In this document: piece after piece, positions 14,772 through 23,797 of the stretch
How positions within the stretch are numbered: the stretch's first letter is position 1
Layout: each line of letters starts with the position of its first letter
Origin: Candidatus Poribacteria bacterium
Lineage (GTDB): Bacteria; Poribacteria; WGA-4E; WGA-3G
Assembly (NCBI GenBank): GCA_003635195.1
Contig: PYIY01000072.1
Location: 48,223 to 112,222, forward strand
Reading direction: 5' to 3'
Length of the DNA stretch: 64,000 nucleotides
Position numbers and translations under genes: made by a program
The notes under the pieces: generated by a model
What the model saw: only the letters and a program-made list of their open reading frames with translations
The model's database searches: none
What the model was told of the DNA's origin: nothing

Positions 14772-15647
14772 ATGTGCGTAAAAAACAGCGTCCGTTCACA
14801 GCGAAGATATTTTGCGAAAAATGCACAAATCTTCACAATAACCTTTCTCCTTCTCACATTTCTCGCGTGGAATGCACAACCTGCCGATGCGATTGTCGGG
14901 GCAGTTGAAGATGGCTTGGTTGCCTACTGGTCTTTCAACAAAGATACGGTAAAAATTAAAACAGAGGCAGTAGATGTTTTGTCAGGACTTGCTGCTGCTG
15001 TTCACGGTGATCCAGAACTTGCACCCGCCGCCGATTGCAAAGTCGGCGAGTGTATTCTTTTTGACGGCAGTGTTGACCGCCTCCTCGTCGAAGATTCAAA
15101 ACCGCCGAAAATTGACCGCGACTGGGATGAGATTACTTTGGAATGCTGGGTCTACATCAACGCCTTGGATGATAGTTGGAACCGGATTATCTCACTCGAC
15201 GATATGCCGGCAAACACCGCAGTCGCAAGTCTGTATTACGATGACGATGACAACCAACACGGTTTTTTCGTCAGAGCCGGTGGTCAATCAACGCAGGCAG
15301 CGAAAGACAACGTCCTGAAAGATATTCCGCTTGAAGAATGGCTGCATCTCGTCGGGACATACGATGGCGCAACGGTCCACTATTATGTGAACGGGAAACA
15401 GGAGAAAAAGTACGCCATGAAAGGCGGTAAGCTCCCTAAAGGCGGACTCCTCCTCGGTATTGGTGACCGTTCAGATGGATGCGATTGCGATACAATTCAA
15501 GGGTATATTGACGAATTCCGAATTTACGACCGAGTCCTAAGCGCAGCAGAGGTTCGGAAAAATATGGAAGCCACAGGGCTTGATGTTTCTCCCTCTGCGA
15601 ATCATCTAAGCGTTACATGGGGACACATCAAGGCGAGGCGAAGGTAA
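14772..15647 (+). CDS. Secreted LamG-type (concanavalin A-like) protein with TTWG-like tail
   Basis: An N-terminal hydrophobic stretch (FTITFLLLTFLAWNAQPADA, residues about 21-40) is a signal peptide. A LamG/laminin-G-like jelly roll follows: GLVAYWSFN, ITLECWVYINALDDSW, EEWLHLVGTYDGATVHYYVNG and IDEFRIYDRVLSAAEVRKN. Such domains usually bind carbohydrate or protein. The last residues (HLSVTWGHIKARRR) match the C-termini of the LamG proteins at 33049, 55752 and 59956. ATG 14772 follows AGGAGGACATT. Probably exported; no membrane anchor is seen. Confidence 0.85.
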   Translation: MCVKNSVRSQRRYFAKNAQIFTITFLLLTFLAWNAQPADAIVGAVEDGLVAYWSFNKDTVKIKTEAVDVLSGLAAAVHGDPELAPAADCKVGECILFDGSVDRLLVEDSKPPKIDRDWDEITLECWVYINALDDSWNRIISLDDMPANTAVASLYYDDDDNQHGFFVRAGGQSTQAAKDNVLKDIPLEEWLHLVGTYDGATVHYYVNGKQEKKYAMKGGKLPKGGLLLGIGDRSDGCDCDTIQGYIDEFRIYDRVLSAAEVRKNMEATGLDVSPSANHLSVTWGHIKARRR

Positions 15648-15753
15648 ACAACCTTGAGTAGTGGCTAATGACTGTAAGTCTAAGCAACACGCCGGGCCGG
15701 ATATACGTTTAGGAGCGTTTTTATCAAAACCGCCTGAACAAACCGCAAGGAAA

Positions 15754-16770
15754 ATGAAAAATATGGAAACGATTGGAGTTGGTGTTATTGGATGCGGTGG
15801 CATGGGCAGAAGCCTTGCTACGAGCGCACACGCGGTTGAGGGAATAGAAGTTATCTGCGTTAGCGATCTGCAAGAAGCACTGGCAGAAAAACTCGCTACA
15901 GATCTCAATGCGTCCTACACATTAGATTACCACGAGCTACTCGCCGATGACCGGATTCAGGCGGTGCTGATCGCGTCACCACCGTTTATGCACTCACCAA
16001 TGGCAGTCGATGCCGCGAACGCAGGTAAACACGTCTTCTCCGAAAAACCGATGGCACCGACACTATCCGACTGCGATGCTATGATCGCCGCCGCTGAGGA
16101 GAACGACGTTAAACTCACCATCGGCTTGGTATGTCGTTATCACGCGACACACTCCGCAGTCCGAGAAATTGTGCAGAGCGGTGAACTCGGCGCGCCTGCT
16201 TGTATGATGGTACATCGGATCGGTGGACCTTGGCGTAGCGGTGGGAGTTATGTCCCATGGCGACTGGAACGCGCAAAATCCGGTGGAAGCCTCATGGAAA
16301 TCAACGCCCACGAAATCGACTTTATGCGTTGGACCTGTGGTGATGTTGTCTCTGTCTATGCAGCGGGTGGTCAGTATGTACAGAAAGAGAGCGACTATCC
16401 AGATGTTGTCCTTGCTTCGCTGCAGTTTGCGAACGGCGCAATCGGATTGCTTCACTCCAGCCACATCTCTGCTGTCGGTGGGTATGGTGGACGTGTCGAT
16501 TGTGAAGGTGGTTCCATATATTTCCCACAGACTTGGGGTGGCGACGCAACAATCCGTATTAAACCCTTTGAAGGTGAGGGACGAGAGATCAAAATTTCAG
16601 ACATTGAAGTGCCACCACCGGTTCAACAGGAGATTCGCGTTTTCGTAGATGCAATCCGCAACGATACACCGCCTCCAATTACAGGGTTAGACGGTCGCGC
16701 TGCAGTCGAAATCGCGCTTGCCGCATATCAATCCGTAGAGAGTGGACAACCCGTTCCGTTACCTTTATAG
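15754..16770 (+). CDS. Gfo/Idh/MocA-family oxidoreductase
   Basis: Full-length family member with textbook motifs: Rossmann glycines GVIGCGGMGRSLA near residues 8-20, VFSEKPMAPT near 97-106 with the catalytic lysine, and SGGSLMEINAHEIDFMRW near 170-188 with the family histidine. ATG 15754 has AAGG three bases upstream; ATG 15763 (METIGV) is equally possible, and a GTG at 15661 is rejected because it adds residues unlike the family. It is followed at 16914 by a TIM-barrel sugar dehydratase/isomerase, suggesting joint work on a sugar acid or polyol. Substrate unknown. Confidence 0.9.
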   Translation: MKNMETIGVGVIGCGGMGRSLATSAHAVEGIEVICVSDLQEALAEKLATDLNASYTLDYHELLADDRIQAVLIASPPFMHSPMAVDAANAGKHVFSEKPMAPTLSDCDAMIAAAEENDVKLTIGLVCRYHATHSAVREIVQSGELGAPACMMVHRIGGPWRSGGSYVPWRLERAKSGGSLMEINAHEIDFMRWTCGDVVSVYAAGGQYVQKESDYPDVVLASLQFANGAIGLLHSSHISAVGGYGGRVDCEGGSIYFPQTWGGDATIRIKPFEGEGREIKISDIEVPPPVQQEIRVFVDAIRNDTPPPITGLDGRAAVEIALAAYQSVESGQPVPLPL

Positions 16771-16913
16771 TCATCTTTTTTCGTTATCAAAATCGGATTT
16801 CCGATGAAAAATATTGAGCAACCGTAGCCCGTAATGTAATGGAGGGCGGATTTACGGAGAGACGGTCTAAAATTACAGATCCGCCTCACCGAACCGCAAG
16901 GTAATATAAGAAT

Positions 16914-17852
16914 ATGAAGATTTCAGTCTGGGATGGTGGACTTTCAGAGAGTTACCTAAAACAGGTCACACAACTCGGCGCGGATTGCATCGACTTTGGA
17001 AACGGCGGTGCTTTCCCCGGCGTTAGTGAACAGGGTTACCCCGACTTGGACGAGTTACTGAAAATCAAGAAACGCATCCGTTCTTGGGGACTCGACATCA
17101 ACCGTGTAACGCTTCCGAACATCACTGAGAAATTTATGACCGGACAACCCGACGGCGAAAAGGAACTGGAGAACACCTGCAACGCACTCCGGGTCTTTGC
17201 TGAAGCGGGTGTGCCCATCGCACGTCAACGGTTCTGGGGCGATACGTTTGACTATCTCATGACGCGCTACTCCTCGGTCCATAGGGGTGGGTATACCTCA
17301 CGCGGTGAAAGTCGTGCCGCAACGAAGAACCCGCCAGACACACCGACAATGGAAGCACTCGACGAATGGTGGAAACGTTTCACTGAGATCTACGGCGCAC
17401 TCGTGCCTATTGCCGATGAGCACAATATCAAACTCGCTATCCATCCGTCAGATGTACCGAACCCAGACACCCCACTCGGCAGCCTCGGTTTCCACCGTGT
17501 CATTGATGCATTTCCGAGCAAGAACGTCGGCTACCTTTACTGCTGCGGCACGCGTGCTGAGGCTGGTGGCAGCACCATAGTTCTTGACGAGATCAATAAC
17601 TATGGACGGAAAGGACGTATCTTCATGGTTCATTTAAGGAACGTACGCGGAAGTCTTGCAACTGCTGGCGCGTTTGAGGAAGTCCTGCTTGACGACGGTG
17701 ATATGAACGTCTTTAAAATCGTCCGAGAATTACAGAAAGTCGGATTTGACGGATGCATCAATGCTGATCACATTCCAAGGTTAGAAGGCAATGTCGGTTT
17801 AGCCTATTCCGTCGGTTACATCAAGGCACTGTTCGCGGCGTTAGTTGCCTAA
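16914..17852 (+). CDS. Mannonate-dehydratase-like (UxuA-like) TIM-barrel protein
   Basis: Resembles the UxuA / sugar phosphate isomerase superfamily, metal-dependent TIM barrels acting on sugar acids. Visible features: the N-terminal strand MKISVWDGGLSESYLKQ, LAIHPSDVPNPDTPLGSLGF near residues 178-197 (the H-P-x-D-x-P loop typical of UxuA), IFMVHLRNVRG near 237-247 and CINADHIPRLEG near 281-292. The length, 312, is shorter than E. coli UxuA, so it may be a divergent member rather than a true mannonate dehydratase. ATG 16914 is preceded by CGCAAGGTAATATAAGAAT. It follows an oxidoreductase gene, which fits a uronate or rare-sugar pathway. Confidence 0.7.
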   Translation: MKISVWDGGLSESYLKQVTQLGADCIDFGNGGAFPGVSEQGYPDLDELLKIKKRIRSWGLDINRVTLPNITEKFMTGQPDGEKELENTCNALRVFAEAGVPIARQRFWGDTFDYLMTRYSSVHRGGYTSRGESRAATKNPPDTPTMEALDEWWKRFTEIYGALVPIADEHNIKLAIHPSDVPNPDTPLGSLGFHRVIDAFPSKNVGYLYCCGTRAEAGGSTIVLDEINNYGRKGRIFMVHLRNVRGSLATAGAFEEVLLDDGDMNVFKIVRELQKVGFDGCINADHIPRLEGNVGLAYSVGYIKALFAALVA

Positions 17853-17866
17853 CCGTCAGGCTGCGT

Positions 17867-18874
17867 ATGTATACCGTAGAACCCCTTACGCCCCAAAATC
17901 AGGATCAGTGGGACGCTGTCATCCAGCAGTGCCCAAACACGACTGCCTTCCAAAGTCTCGCGTGGCGAGATGCCTTGGCGAGTGCGTTCAAACAACTCAC
18001 TCCGGTCTACAGACTCATTAAGCAACAAGGTGCGGTGATTGGAGGACTGCCTGCTTTTGTCTTTCAACCGATACCCGGTATCCGTTTATGGCATTCGATG
18101 CCGTGGAATCTCTTCGGCGGTATGTATCTCATGGATAGCGCACCCGCAAATCCCAAAGCGTTAATAACATCCGTTGAAACTGCTGCAGTGGAGAAAGGGT
18201 GGTGTGAAATCCGTTGGACATTGACCCCAGAACACACTGCAATCTATGACGATTTTTTTATTGAAACCGACTACGAACGGACGAACCATTTCACACATCT
18301 TTTGAAAACAAATGAAGATGTCAATGCGCTCTGGCACGCCTACAACAAAAGGGTGCGCGGTGCCGTTCGGAAAGCAGAAAAATCGGGGGTAGCGGTTACG
18401 GATACAGACAGTGAAACGGCGTTATCTACATTCTACGATATGTATCTCATGACCATCAAACGGTTAGGTGGCACGCCGAAACCACGTACGCTCATGCAGA
18501 CGCTCCTTCAGCGAAAAATAGCCAAACTTGCCATCGCGACATATCGCAACACAATCATTGCCGGACTGCTCTACCTATGTTTCAATCGGACGGTAACGTT
18601 ATGGTGTGAAGCATCCGTGCCAGCATTCTTGAAATATCGTCCCAACAATGGAATTTTCCATTATATTATCACACAAGCGTGTCGTGAAGGATACGAATGG
18701 ATCGATTTCGGCGCGTCGCCACCGGAGAACGCAGGGTTAATCGCGCACAAAGAGCAGTACCGAGCAAACCAGACAGAGTTCGCCAGTTATACAAAGGTCG
18801 TTTCACCCTTGAAAAGAGCGTTGTGGACCCAGAGCGAGGGCGCACTTCGCCAAATCTATACATGGATGCAGTAG
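17867..18874 (+). CDS. FemAB/GNAT-like aminoacyl- or acyltransferase
   Basis: Belongs to the FemAB-like acetyltransferase-fold family found in peptidoglycan cross-bridge and exopolysaccharide gene sets. Signs are the N-terminal N-T-T-A-F-Q-S-L-A-W-R-D-A segment (residues 24-36) and LWHSMPWNLFGGMYL near 73-87. The second acetyltransferase subdomain has YNKRVRGAVRKAEKSGV near 158-174, and the ending WIDFGASPPENAGLIAHKEQ lies near 282-301. Cytoplasmic, no signal. ATG 17867 lies 14 bp after the upstream gene, so it is probably in the same transcript. The acceptor is not predictable. Confidence 0.75.
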   Translation: MYTVEPLTPQNQDQWDAVIQQCPNTTAFQSLAWRDALASAFKQLTPVYRLIKQQGAVIGGLPAFVFQPIPGIRLWHSMPWNLFGGMYLMDSAPANPKALITSVETAAVEKGWCEIRWTLTPEHTAIYDDFFIETDYERTNHFTHLLKTNEDVNALWHAYNKRVRGAVRKAEKSGVAVTDTDSETALSTFYDMYLMTIKRLGGTPKPRTLMQTLLQRKIAKLAIATYRNTIIAGLLYLCFNRTVTLWCEASVPAFLKYRPNNGIFHYIITQACREGYEWIDFGASPPENAGLIAHKEQYRANQTEFASYTKVVSPLKRALWTQSEGALRQIYTWMQ

Positions 18875-19016
18875 CGAAAATTGTAACCAATAACGTTGTA
18901 GGGCAAACGTCCGTTCAATTTGCTGCTATTATTGCAAATGCGTATCCGCTTAACACAAACCCGATTTTGACATCGAAAAAATCGGAGCAGAAACCCAATA
19001 TTTAAAAATAAAAAAT

Positions 19017-20375
19017 ATGGAAACTACCCGTAAACCCAACCTAATTTTTGTTTTCGGTGACCAGCATCGTCAATGCGATGTCGGATGTGCAGGCAATCCG
19101 CAAGTACACACACCCGCGATGGATCAACTCGCACAGGAAGGGATGTTTTTTCCGAACACCTTCACGAATGTCCCGATATGCGTGCCTGCGCGTGGCTGTC
19201 TCATGACAGGCAAATATCCTTTGAACCATAAGGCAGTTTCCAACGATCTGCCGCTTCCGTTGTCCGAAACAGGTATTGCGGAGGTCTTTAAGGATGCTGA
19301 CTACGCAACCGGCTACATCGGTAAATGGCACCTCGGCGGCATGCCGAGGGACAAGTTTATCACGCCTGAGATGCGTTTCGGTTTCGATCACTGGATCGGA
19401 TGGAATTGCCACCATAACTATTTCAATGCACCTTACCACGACTCTGATGGAAATCAGATGCAGATTGAAGGCTATGAACCGGACTTTCAAACCGATCAAG
19501 CGATTCAATACTGCCGCGACCACGTCGATGACCCTTTCTGTCTCTACATGAGTTGGGGCCCCCCACATAACCCGTATGAACACGTCCCAGAACGCTACAA
19601 GGAGATGTACCCGCCGGAGGAGATTCAGTTACGTCCGAATACCGTAGACACGCCCGCGACACGGAAAGATCTCTCCGGCTACTATGCGCACATCACAGCA
19701 TTAGATGAAAACCTTGGACGATTGATGACTGCCCTTGACGAACTCGGTATCGCCGACGACACCATCCTCGTCTATACATCTGACCACGGCGATATGCTCG
19801 GCAGTCATGGGCATGTCCGAAAAGAACGTCCATGGGAGGAATCAAGCCGTATTCCTTTCATGATCCGCTGGCCTCAGAGAATACCCGCTGGTGTTACCCG
19901 CGATACTTTGCTCAGTCTCGTTGACTTCATGCCGTCAATGCTATCTTTGTGCGACTTACCGATTCCAGACGGTGTCGAAGGTATTGACCTCTCGGACGCA
20001 ATGCTCGGCAACACCATTGATGAACCACAGTCTGTGTGTCTTGGGGTGCCTTTACACGGGAGTGAAGGCTTCAACTTCGGTATCCGCGAGTGGCGCGGTG
20101 TCCGAACACATCGCTACACCTACGCACGCCACTACGATGGCGAAGGTTGGATGCTTTACGATAACGACAACGATCCGTATCAACTGAACAATCTCATTGA
20201 TGACGAAGACTCACAGAATCTCCGAGCGGAATTAGAAGCAGACCTCCAACAGTGGCTTACTCGGATAAACGACCCATTCCTACCGGGGTTGGAACATATC
20301 CGACAACTCGGTCTCTCTGAACTCTGGAACATCAGCGAACAGCGATTCGGCGGAAGAAACCCACGTTGGGCATAA
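19017..20375 (+). CDS. Type I (formylglycine) sulfatase
   Basis: Hydrolyses sulfate esters, probably from sulfated glycans or lipids. The N-terminal metal-binding strand is PNLIFVFGDQHR. The activation signature is C-x-P-x-R at C55-V-P-A-R59, the cysteine to be converted to formylglycine. GYIGKWHLGG follows near 100, and ILVYTSDHGDMLGSHG (about 250) supplies the second metal site. No signal peptide is seen, so it appears cytoplasmic. No formylglycine-generating enzyme or anaerobic sulfatase maturase lies in the window. First gene of a tight operon with PhyH (20395) and a phosphodiesterase-like gene (21207). Confidence 0.9.
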   Translation: METTRKPNLIFVFGDQHRQCDVGCAGNPQVHTPAMDQLAQEGMFFPNTFTNVPICVPARGCLMTGKYPLNHKAVSNDLPLPLSETGIAEVFKDADYATGYIGKWHLGGMPRDKFITPEMRFGFDHWIGWNCHHNYFNAPYHDSDGNQMQIEGYEPDFQTDQAIQYCRDHVDDPFCLYMSWGPPHNPYEHVPERYKEMYPPEEIQLRPNTVDTPATRKDLSGYYAHITALDENLGRLMTALDELGIADDTILVYTSDHGDMLGSHGHVRKERPWEESSRIPFMIRWPQRIPAGVTRDTLLSLVDFMPSMLSLCDLPIPDGVEGIDLSDAMLGNTIDEPQSVCLGVPLHGSEGFNFGIREWRGVRTHRYTYARHYDGEGWMLYDNDNDPYQLNNLIDDEDSQNLRAELEADLQQWLTRINDPFLPGLEHIRQLGLSELWNISEQRFGGRNPRWA

Positions 20376-20394
20376 GAATAGGAGATATTAACCT

Positions 20395-21195
20395 ATGACC
20401 GATGAAGAAAAATTCCGATTTGACTTAACCGGATTCCTCGTGCGTCCCGCGATCCTTGAACGCGACGAAATAGACGCAATCGTTGATCAGATTGACCAGA
20501 TACATCATAACAAAGAATCGTTACCACCGGAAGACCGTGCTGTCCCGGGCGGTTCCGCGAGCGTCCTGATCGATCATCCCAAAGTCCTCGATGTCCTACA
20601 CGAAATCATTGGACCCGAGATCCGGTTAGAGCACAGTTACTCTATCTGGCGCGAAAAAGGGCGGAGGCACGGTGAACTCCACGGTGGTGGCCCGCAACAG
20701 GCAGATCCGATCTTCGGATACCGTGTCAACAACGGACAGATCCACGCTGGAATGGTGCGCGTCGTCTTTGAACTGACAGATATTTCCAAAAAGGATGGTG
20801 CAACGCACTTTATCGTCGGTAGTCACAAATCCAACTTCCCGATGCATCCTGACCACATGTCGTTAGAGGACGGAGAGCGGAGTCCATTCCTGATGACCTA
20901 CGAATGCCCCGCTGGCAGCGCAATCTTCTTCACGGAAAACCTGTGTCACGCCGGTCCCGTGTGGCAACGAGAGACACCGCGCGTCGCAGTACTAAACGCT
21001 TATGCCCACCTCGCGACACATTGGCATCGTCTACCGATTCCACCTGAAGTGTTGTCCGCTTTACCGCGTGAAAAACAGGCGTACTTCCGGGAACCGTGGG
21101 TTGCGGATTTTCGGACGCGCCCGGCAACGCGAAACACGATTGAGCGGTTCCTTGACAACGACGAACCGCCTGTTAATACCGACCACAAACCGTGA
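20395..21195 (+). CDS. Phytanoyl-CoA dioxygenase (PhyH) family oxygenase
   Basis: Fe(II)/2-oxoglutarate-dependent hydroxylase family, strongly expanded in Poribacteria. The double-stranded beta helix is seen through IRLEHSYSIWREKG, an HGELHGGG block near residues 97-104 that should supply the first metal ligands, DGATHFIVGSHKSNFP near 132-147, and NLCHAGPVWQRETPRVAVLNAY near 181-202 with the distal histidine and 2-oxoglutarate-binding arginine. The usual H-x-D is written H-G-E or H-G-G here, so the exact ligands are uncertain. ATG 20395 follows AGGAGATATTAACCT. It lies 19 bp after the sulfatase gene. Confidence 0.8.
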   Translation: MTDEEKFRFDLTGFLVRPAILERDEIDAIVDQIDQIHHNKESLPPEDRAVPGGSASVLIDHPKVLDVLHEIIGPEIRLEHSYSIWREKGRRHGELHGGGPQQADPIFGYRVNNGQIHAGMVRVVFELTDISKKDGATHFIVGSHKSNFPMHPDHMSLEDGERSPFLMTYECPAGSAIFFTENLCHAGPVWQRETPRVAVLNAYAHLATHWHRLPIPPEVLSALPREKQAYFREPWVADFRTRPATRNTIERFLDNDEPPVNTDHKP

Positions 21196-21206
21196 TTTTA
21201 AAAAAT

Positions 21207-22580
21207 ATGAAGAAGCGAGTACTCATTATCGGCTGGGATTGCGCTGCCCCGGAACTCGTCTTTGACGCCTTTAAAGATGATATGCCCAATACGCGTCGTT
21301 TGATGGAAGAAGGTATCTACGGCGAATTGGAAAGCACAATCCCACCTATCACCGTGCCTGCGTGGATGTGTATGATGACAAGCCGCGATCCCGGTGAACT
21401 CGGCATCTACGGCTTTCGCAACCGCAGGGATTACTCCTACGATGCTTTGGCGATTGCGAACGCTCACGCAGTGAAAGTGCCAACACTCTGGGACTTGTTA
21501 GGGCAAGCAGGAAAGAAATCGGTCGTTTTGGGAGTGCCGCTCACCTATCCCGCGAAGCCGTTTCCGGGTTGGATGGTCACCAGTTTCCTTACGCCTGACC
21601 GCAATTCGCAGTGGACTTTTCCGCGGCGGCTATCACGAGAAATTGATCAGGTCGCAAGCGACTACATGATTGATATTCCCAACTTCCGAACGGATCGGCG
21701 CGCAGAACTGGAACAACAACTCCTCAAGATGACCGTCGAACGCTTCAAACTTGCACGCCATCTGATTAAGACCAAAGATTGGGATTTTTTCACGATGGTT
21801 GAGATGGGGTCCGACCGACTCCATCACGCTTTCTGGCGTTTTTGGGACCAGACGCACCGGGAATATGAACCGACTTCACTATTTTCAGCGACGATGCGAA
21901 ACTACTATCGCACACTTGACGCAGAACTCGGAGAAACGTTGGCGTGTATAGATGACAATACCACTATTATGGTCGTCTCTGACCACGGTGCAAAACGGAT
22001 GGACGGCGGGATTTGTGTTAACGAGTGGCTTCAAAAGCATGGCTATTTGACACTCAAAACCGAGCCGCAAGGAATTACGCGATGGACACCTGATATGGTA
22101 GACTGGGAAAAAACAAAAGTATGGGGAGAAGGTGGATATTACGGACGACTCTTTATAAACGTTGAGGGCAGAGAACCGCAAGGGATCGTCAGCGAAAGGG
22201 CCTATGAAGATGTCCGTGATGAATTGAAAGGGCAACTTGAAGCAATCGTAGACGAAGACGGAAATAATATCAACACGCGCGTCTTCAAACCCGGAGAGGT
22301 CTACCGAGAATGCCGCAATATCGCACCAGATCTTATTGTCTATTTCGGTAATCTTTTTTGGCGTTCTGTAGGAAGCGTCGGCTACAACAGCATTTACACC
22401 TACGAAAACGACACCGGTCCCGACGATTGCAATCACGCAGAAATGGGGATTTTTATCATGAAACAGAACGGAACAGGGCGCGGATATATTCCACCTAAAA
22501 GTCTATACGATATTGCCCCGACGGTACTCAATGAATTCGGCATTGACATTCCAGCAGAAATGCAAGGGAAACCTATTTAG
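21207..22580 (+). CDS. Alkaline-phosphatase-superfamily phosphodiesterase/nucleotide pyrophosphatase-like protein
   Basis: Members hydrolyse phosphodiesters or phosphonates with two zinc ions. Motifs: IIGWDCAAPELVF (first metal aspartate, residues 6-18), PPITVPAWMCMMTSRDP with the probable nucleophile threonine near 48, MGSDRLHHAFW near 195, and MVVSDHGAKRMDGG near 252-265 for the second metal site. ATG 21207 is chosen; a GTG at 21192 overlapping the PhyH stop would add five residues. The chain ends with DIPAEMQGKPI. Its TAG stop overlaps the TAA of the convergent peptidase gene. Third gene of the sulfatase operon; substrate unknown. Confidence 0.85.
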   Translation: MKKRVLIIGWDCAAPELVFDAFKDDMPNTRRLMEEGIYGELESTIPPITVPAWMCMMTSRDPGELGIYGFRNRRDYSYDALAIANAHAVKVPTLWDLLGQAGKKSVVLGVPLTYPAKPFPGWMVTSFLTPDRNSQWTFPRRLSREIDQVASDYMIDIPNFRTDRRAELEQQLLKMTVERFKLARHLIKTKDWDFFTMVEMGSDRLHHAFWRFWDQTHREYEPTSLFSATMRNYYRTLDAELGETLACIDDNTTIMVVSDHGAKRMDGGICVNEWLQKHGYLTLKTEPQGITRWTPDMVDWEKTKVWGEGGYYGRLFINVEGREPQGIVSERAYEDVRDELKGQLEAIVDEDGNNINTRVFKPGEVYRECRNIAPDLIVYFGNLFWRSVGSVGYNSIYTYENDTGPDDCNHAEMGIFIMKQNGTGRGYIPPKSLYDIAPTVLNEFGIDIPAEMQGKPI

Positions 22581-23488
22581 ACGGTTACGGCGTTCACAAT
22601 CGCCGCCGCAACAACTTCTGCTGCCAAGATTCCAACAGTATTTACACTACTTCCAGTGTGTGCACCTGTGGCAAGCGAAAAAAGCGTATCCCCATCAAAC
22701 ATCGTATGTGACGGTCGTATCGCACGCGCCATGCCGTCGTGCGCCATTTCTGCGACCCGATTCACCTCTGCGACGGAAAGCGTTGCATTTGTTGCCACAA
22801 CACCGATCGTCGTGTTTGTTCCCTGAACAATATTGGCATCTAAAAGCCGTTCAGTGATGTCCACAAAACTGCCATTTTCTTTTCCGCCGGCAACAATCTC
22901 ACCAGTCCTCGGATCCACAACGTTCCCAAGCGCATTAACAACCACAATCGCGGCAACAATCAAGCCAGAATCAAGACATTTACATGCCGAACCGGCACCC
23001 CCTGGAGAAGGCGTGATGCCCGGAGCTTTGCCGATGGTAGCCCCTGTGCCTGCCCCGATAGCACCCATCGCCACCGGTTCATCTGTCGCATTCAGGCACG
23101 CCTGATACCCCATCTCGCGATCAGGACGCACCTTCGCATCACCGACCCCCAGATCAAAAATCACAGCCGCGGGAACAATCGGCACACGAACGGAACCCAC
23201 AGGAAATCCGACATTCCGTTCTTCAAGATACTGAACAACACCACCTGCAGCATCTAATCCGAATGCACTTCCACCGGTCAGCAACACGGCGTGTGCCTTT
23301 TGGACTAAGCGTCCGGGACGGAGTGCTTCTGTCTCACGTGTCCCTGGTGCAGCACCGCGCACATCAACACCTGCCGTTGCGCCTGTTGGACAGAGGATAA
23401 CAGTGCACCCTGTCCGGGCAGTTGCATCAGTGGCGTGCCCCACCGCAATACCTTCTATCGCTGTGATTGTCTGATTCATAGATACCAC
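22577..23488 (-). CDS. P1-family peptidase (DmpA-like, S58)
   Basis: L-aminopeptidase/D-esterase-type N-terminal nucleophile hydrolase that cleaves itself into two chains. The N-terminal part has GIAVGHATDATARTGCTVIL. The glycine-rich core ATAGVDVRGAAPGTRETEAL and LLTGGSAFGLDAAGGV follow near residues 39-83. The predicted autocleavage region is VQGTNTTIGVVATNA near 221-235, with the new N-terminal threonine. No signal peptide. Length 303 is slightly short but ordinary. It runs against the phosphodiesterase gene and overlaps its stop codon by 3 bp. Confidence 0.85.
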   Translation of the reverse strand: MVSMNQTITAIEGIAVGHATDATARTGCTVILCPTGATAGVDVRGAAPGTRETEALRPGRLVQKAHAVLLTGGSAFGLDAAGGVVQYLEERNVGFPVGSVRVPIVPAAVIFDLGVGDAKVRPDREMGYQACLNATDEPVAMGAIGAGTGATIGKAPGITPSPGGAGSACKCLDSGLIVAAIVVVNALGNVVDPRTGEIVAGGKENGSFVDITERLLDANIVQGTNTTIGVVATNATLSVAEVNRVAEMAHDGMARAIRPSHTMFDGDTLFSLATGAHTGSSVNTVGILAAEVVAAAIVNAVTV

Positions 23489-23600
23489 AAAATCTCACAG
23501 TAGTTGTTTTTTCAAGATTACTATAGCGGATTCTGGTATAATCTGCAAGTGGAAACGAACTTCACCTGTAGCATAGGCTGTTAGCCTGTGTAATGTCCTT

Positions 23601-23637
23601 CCTAATCCGCCAAATCCGTGAAAATTCGTGATTCAGA
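23601..23637 (+). repeat. ATCCGCG interspersed repeat, copy 10 (diverged)
   Basis: CTAATCCGCCAAATCCGTGA then AAAATTCGTGATTCAG; the only copy seen away from the 1.7-8 kb region, again just upstream of a promoter. Confidence 0.7.
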
Positions 23638-23681
23638 AAGCTAATAACAGAATGGTTACACAATCCCAACTTCAGACAATA

Positions 23682-23711
23682 TTGACAATTTCCACCACAA
23701 GATGCTATAAT
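23682..23711 (+). promoter_or_regulatory. Sigma-70 promoter for the LRR lipoprotein array
   Basis: TTGACA (23682-23687), 18-bp spacer, TATAAT (23706-23711); 86-bp leader to the ATG at 23798. Confidence 0.75.
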
Positions 23712-23797
23712 CCAATCAACGTCAACTAAATTGCGCCTTAAAGTGACAATCCGTTTTTAGCAACCACCATTTATCTCAATCAATAGGACCTAACGTT

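Larger units (their letters stand above)
23489..23797. other. Intergenic stretch upstream of the LRR genes
   Basis: No gene. It contains a short AGGCTGTTAGCCT hairpin near 23576, repeat copy 10 and the promoter at 23682. Confidence 0.7.

Noticed and set aside
18697..19005. 102-codon plus-strand frame overlapping the FemAB-like gene
   Set aside because: Most of it lies inside the real gene in another frame and the remainder has no motif.
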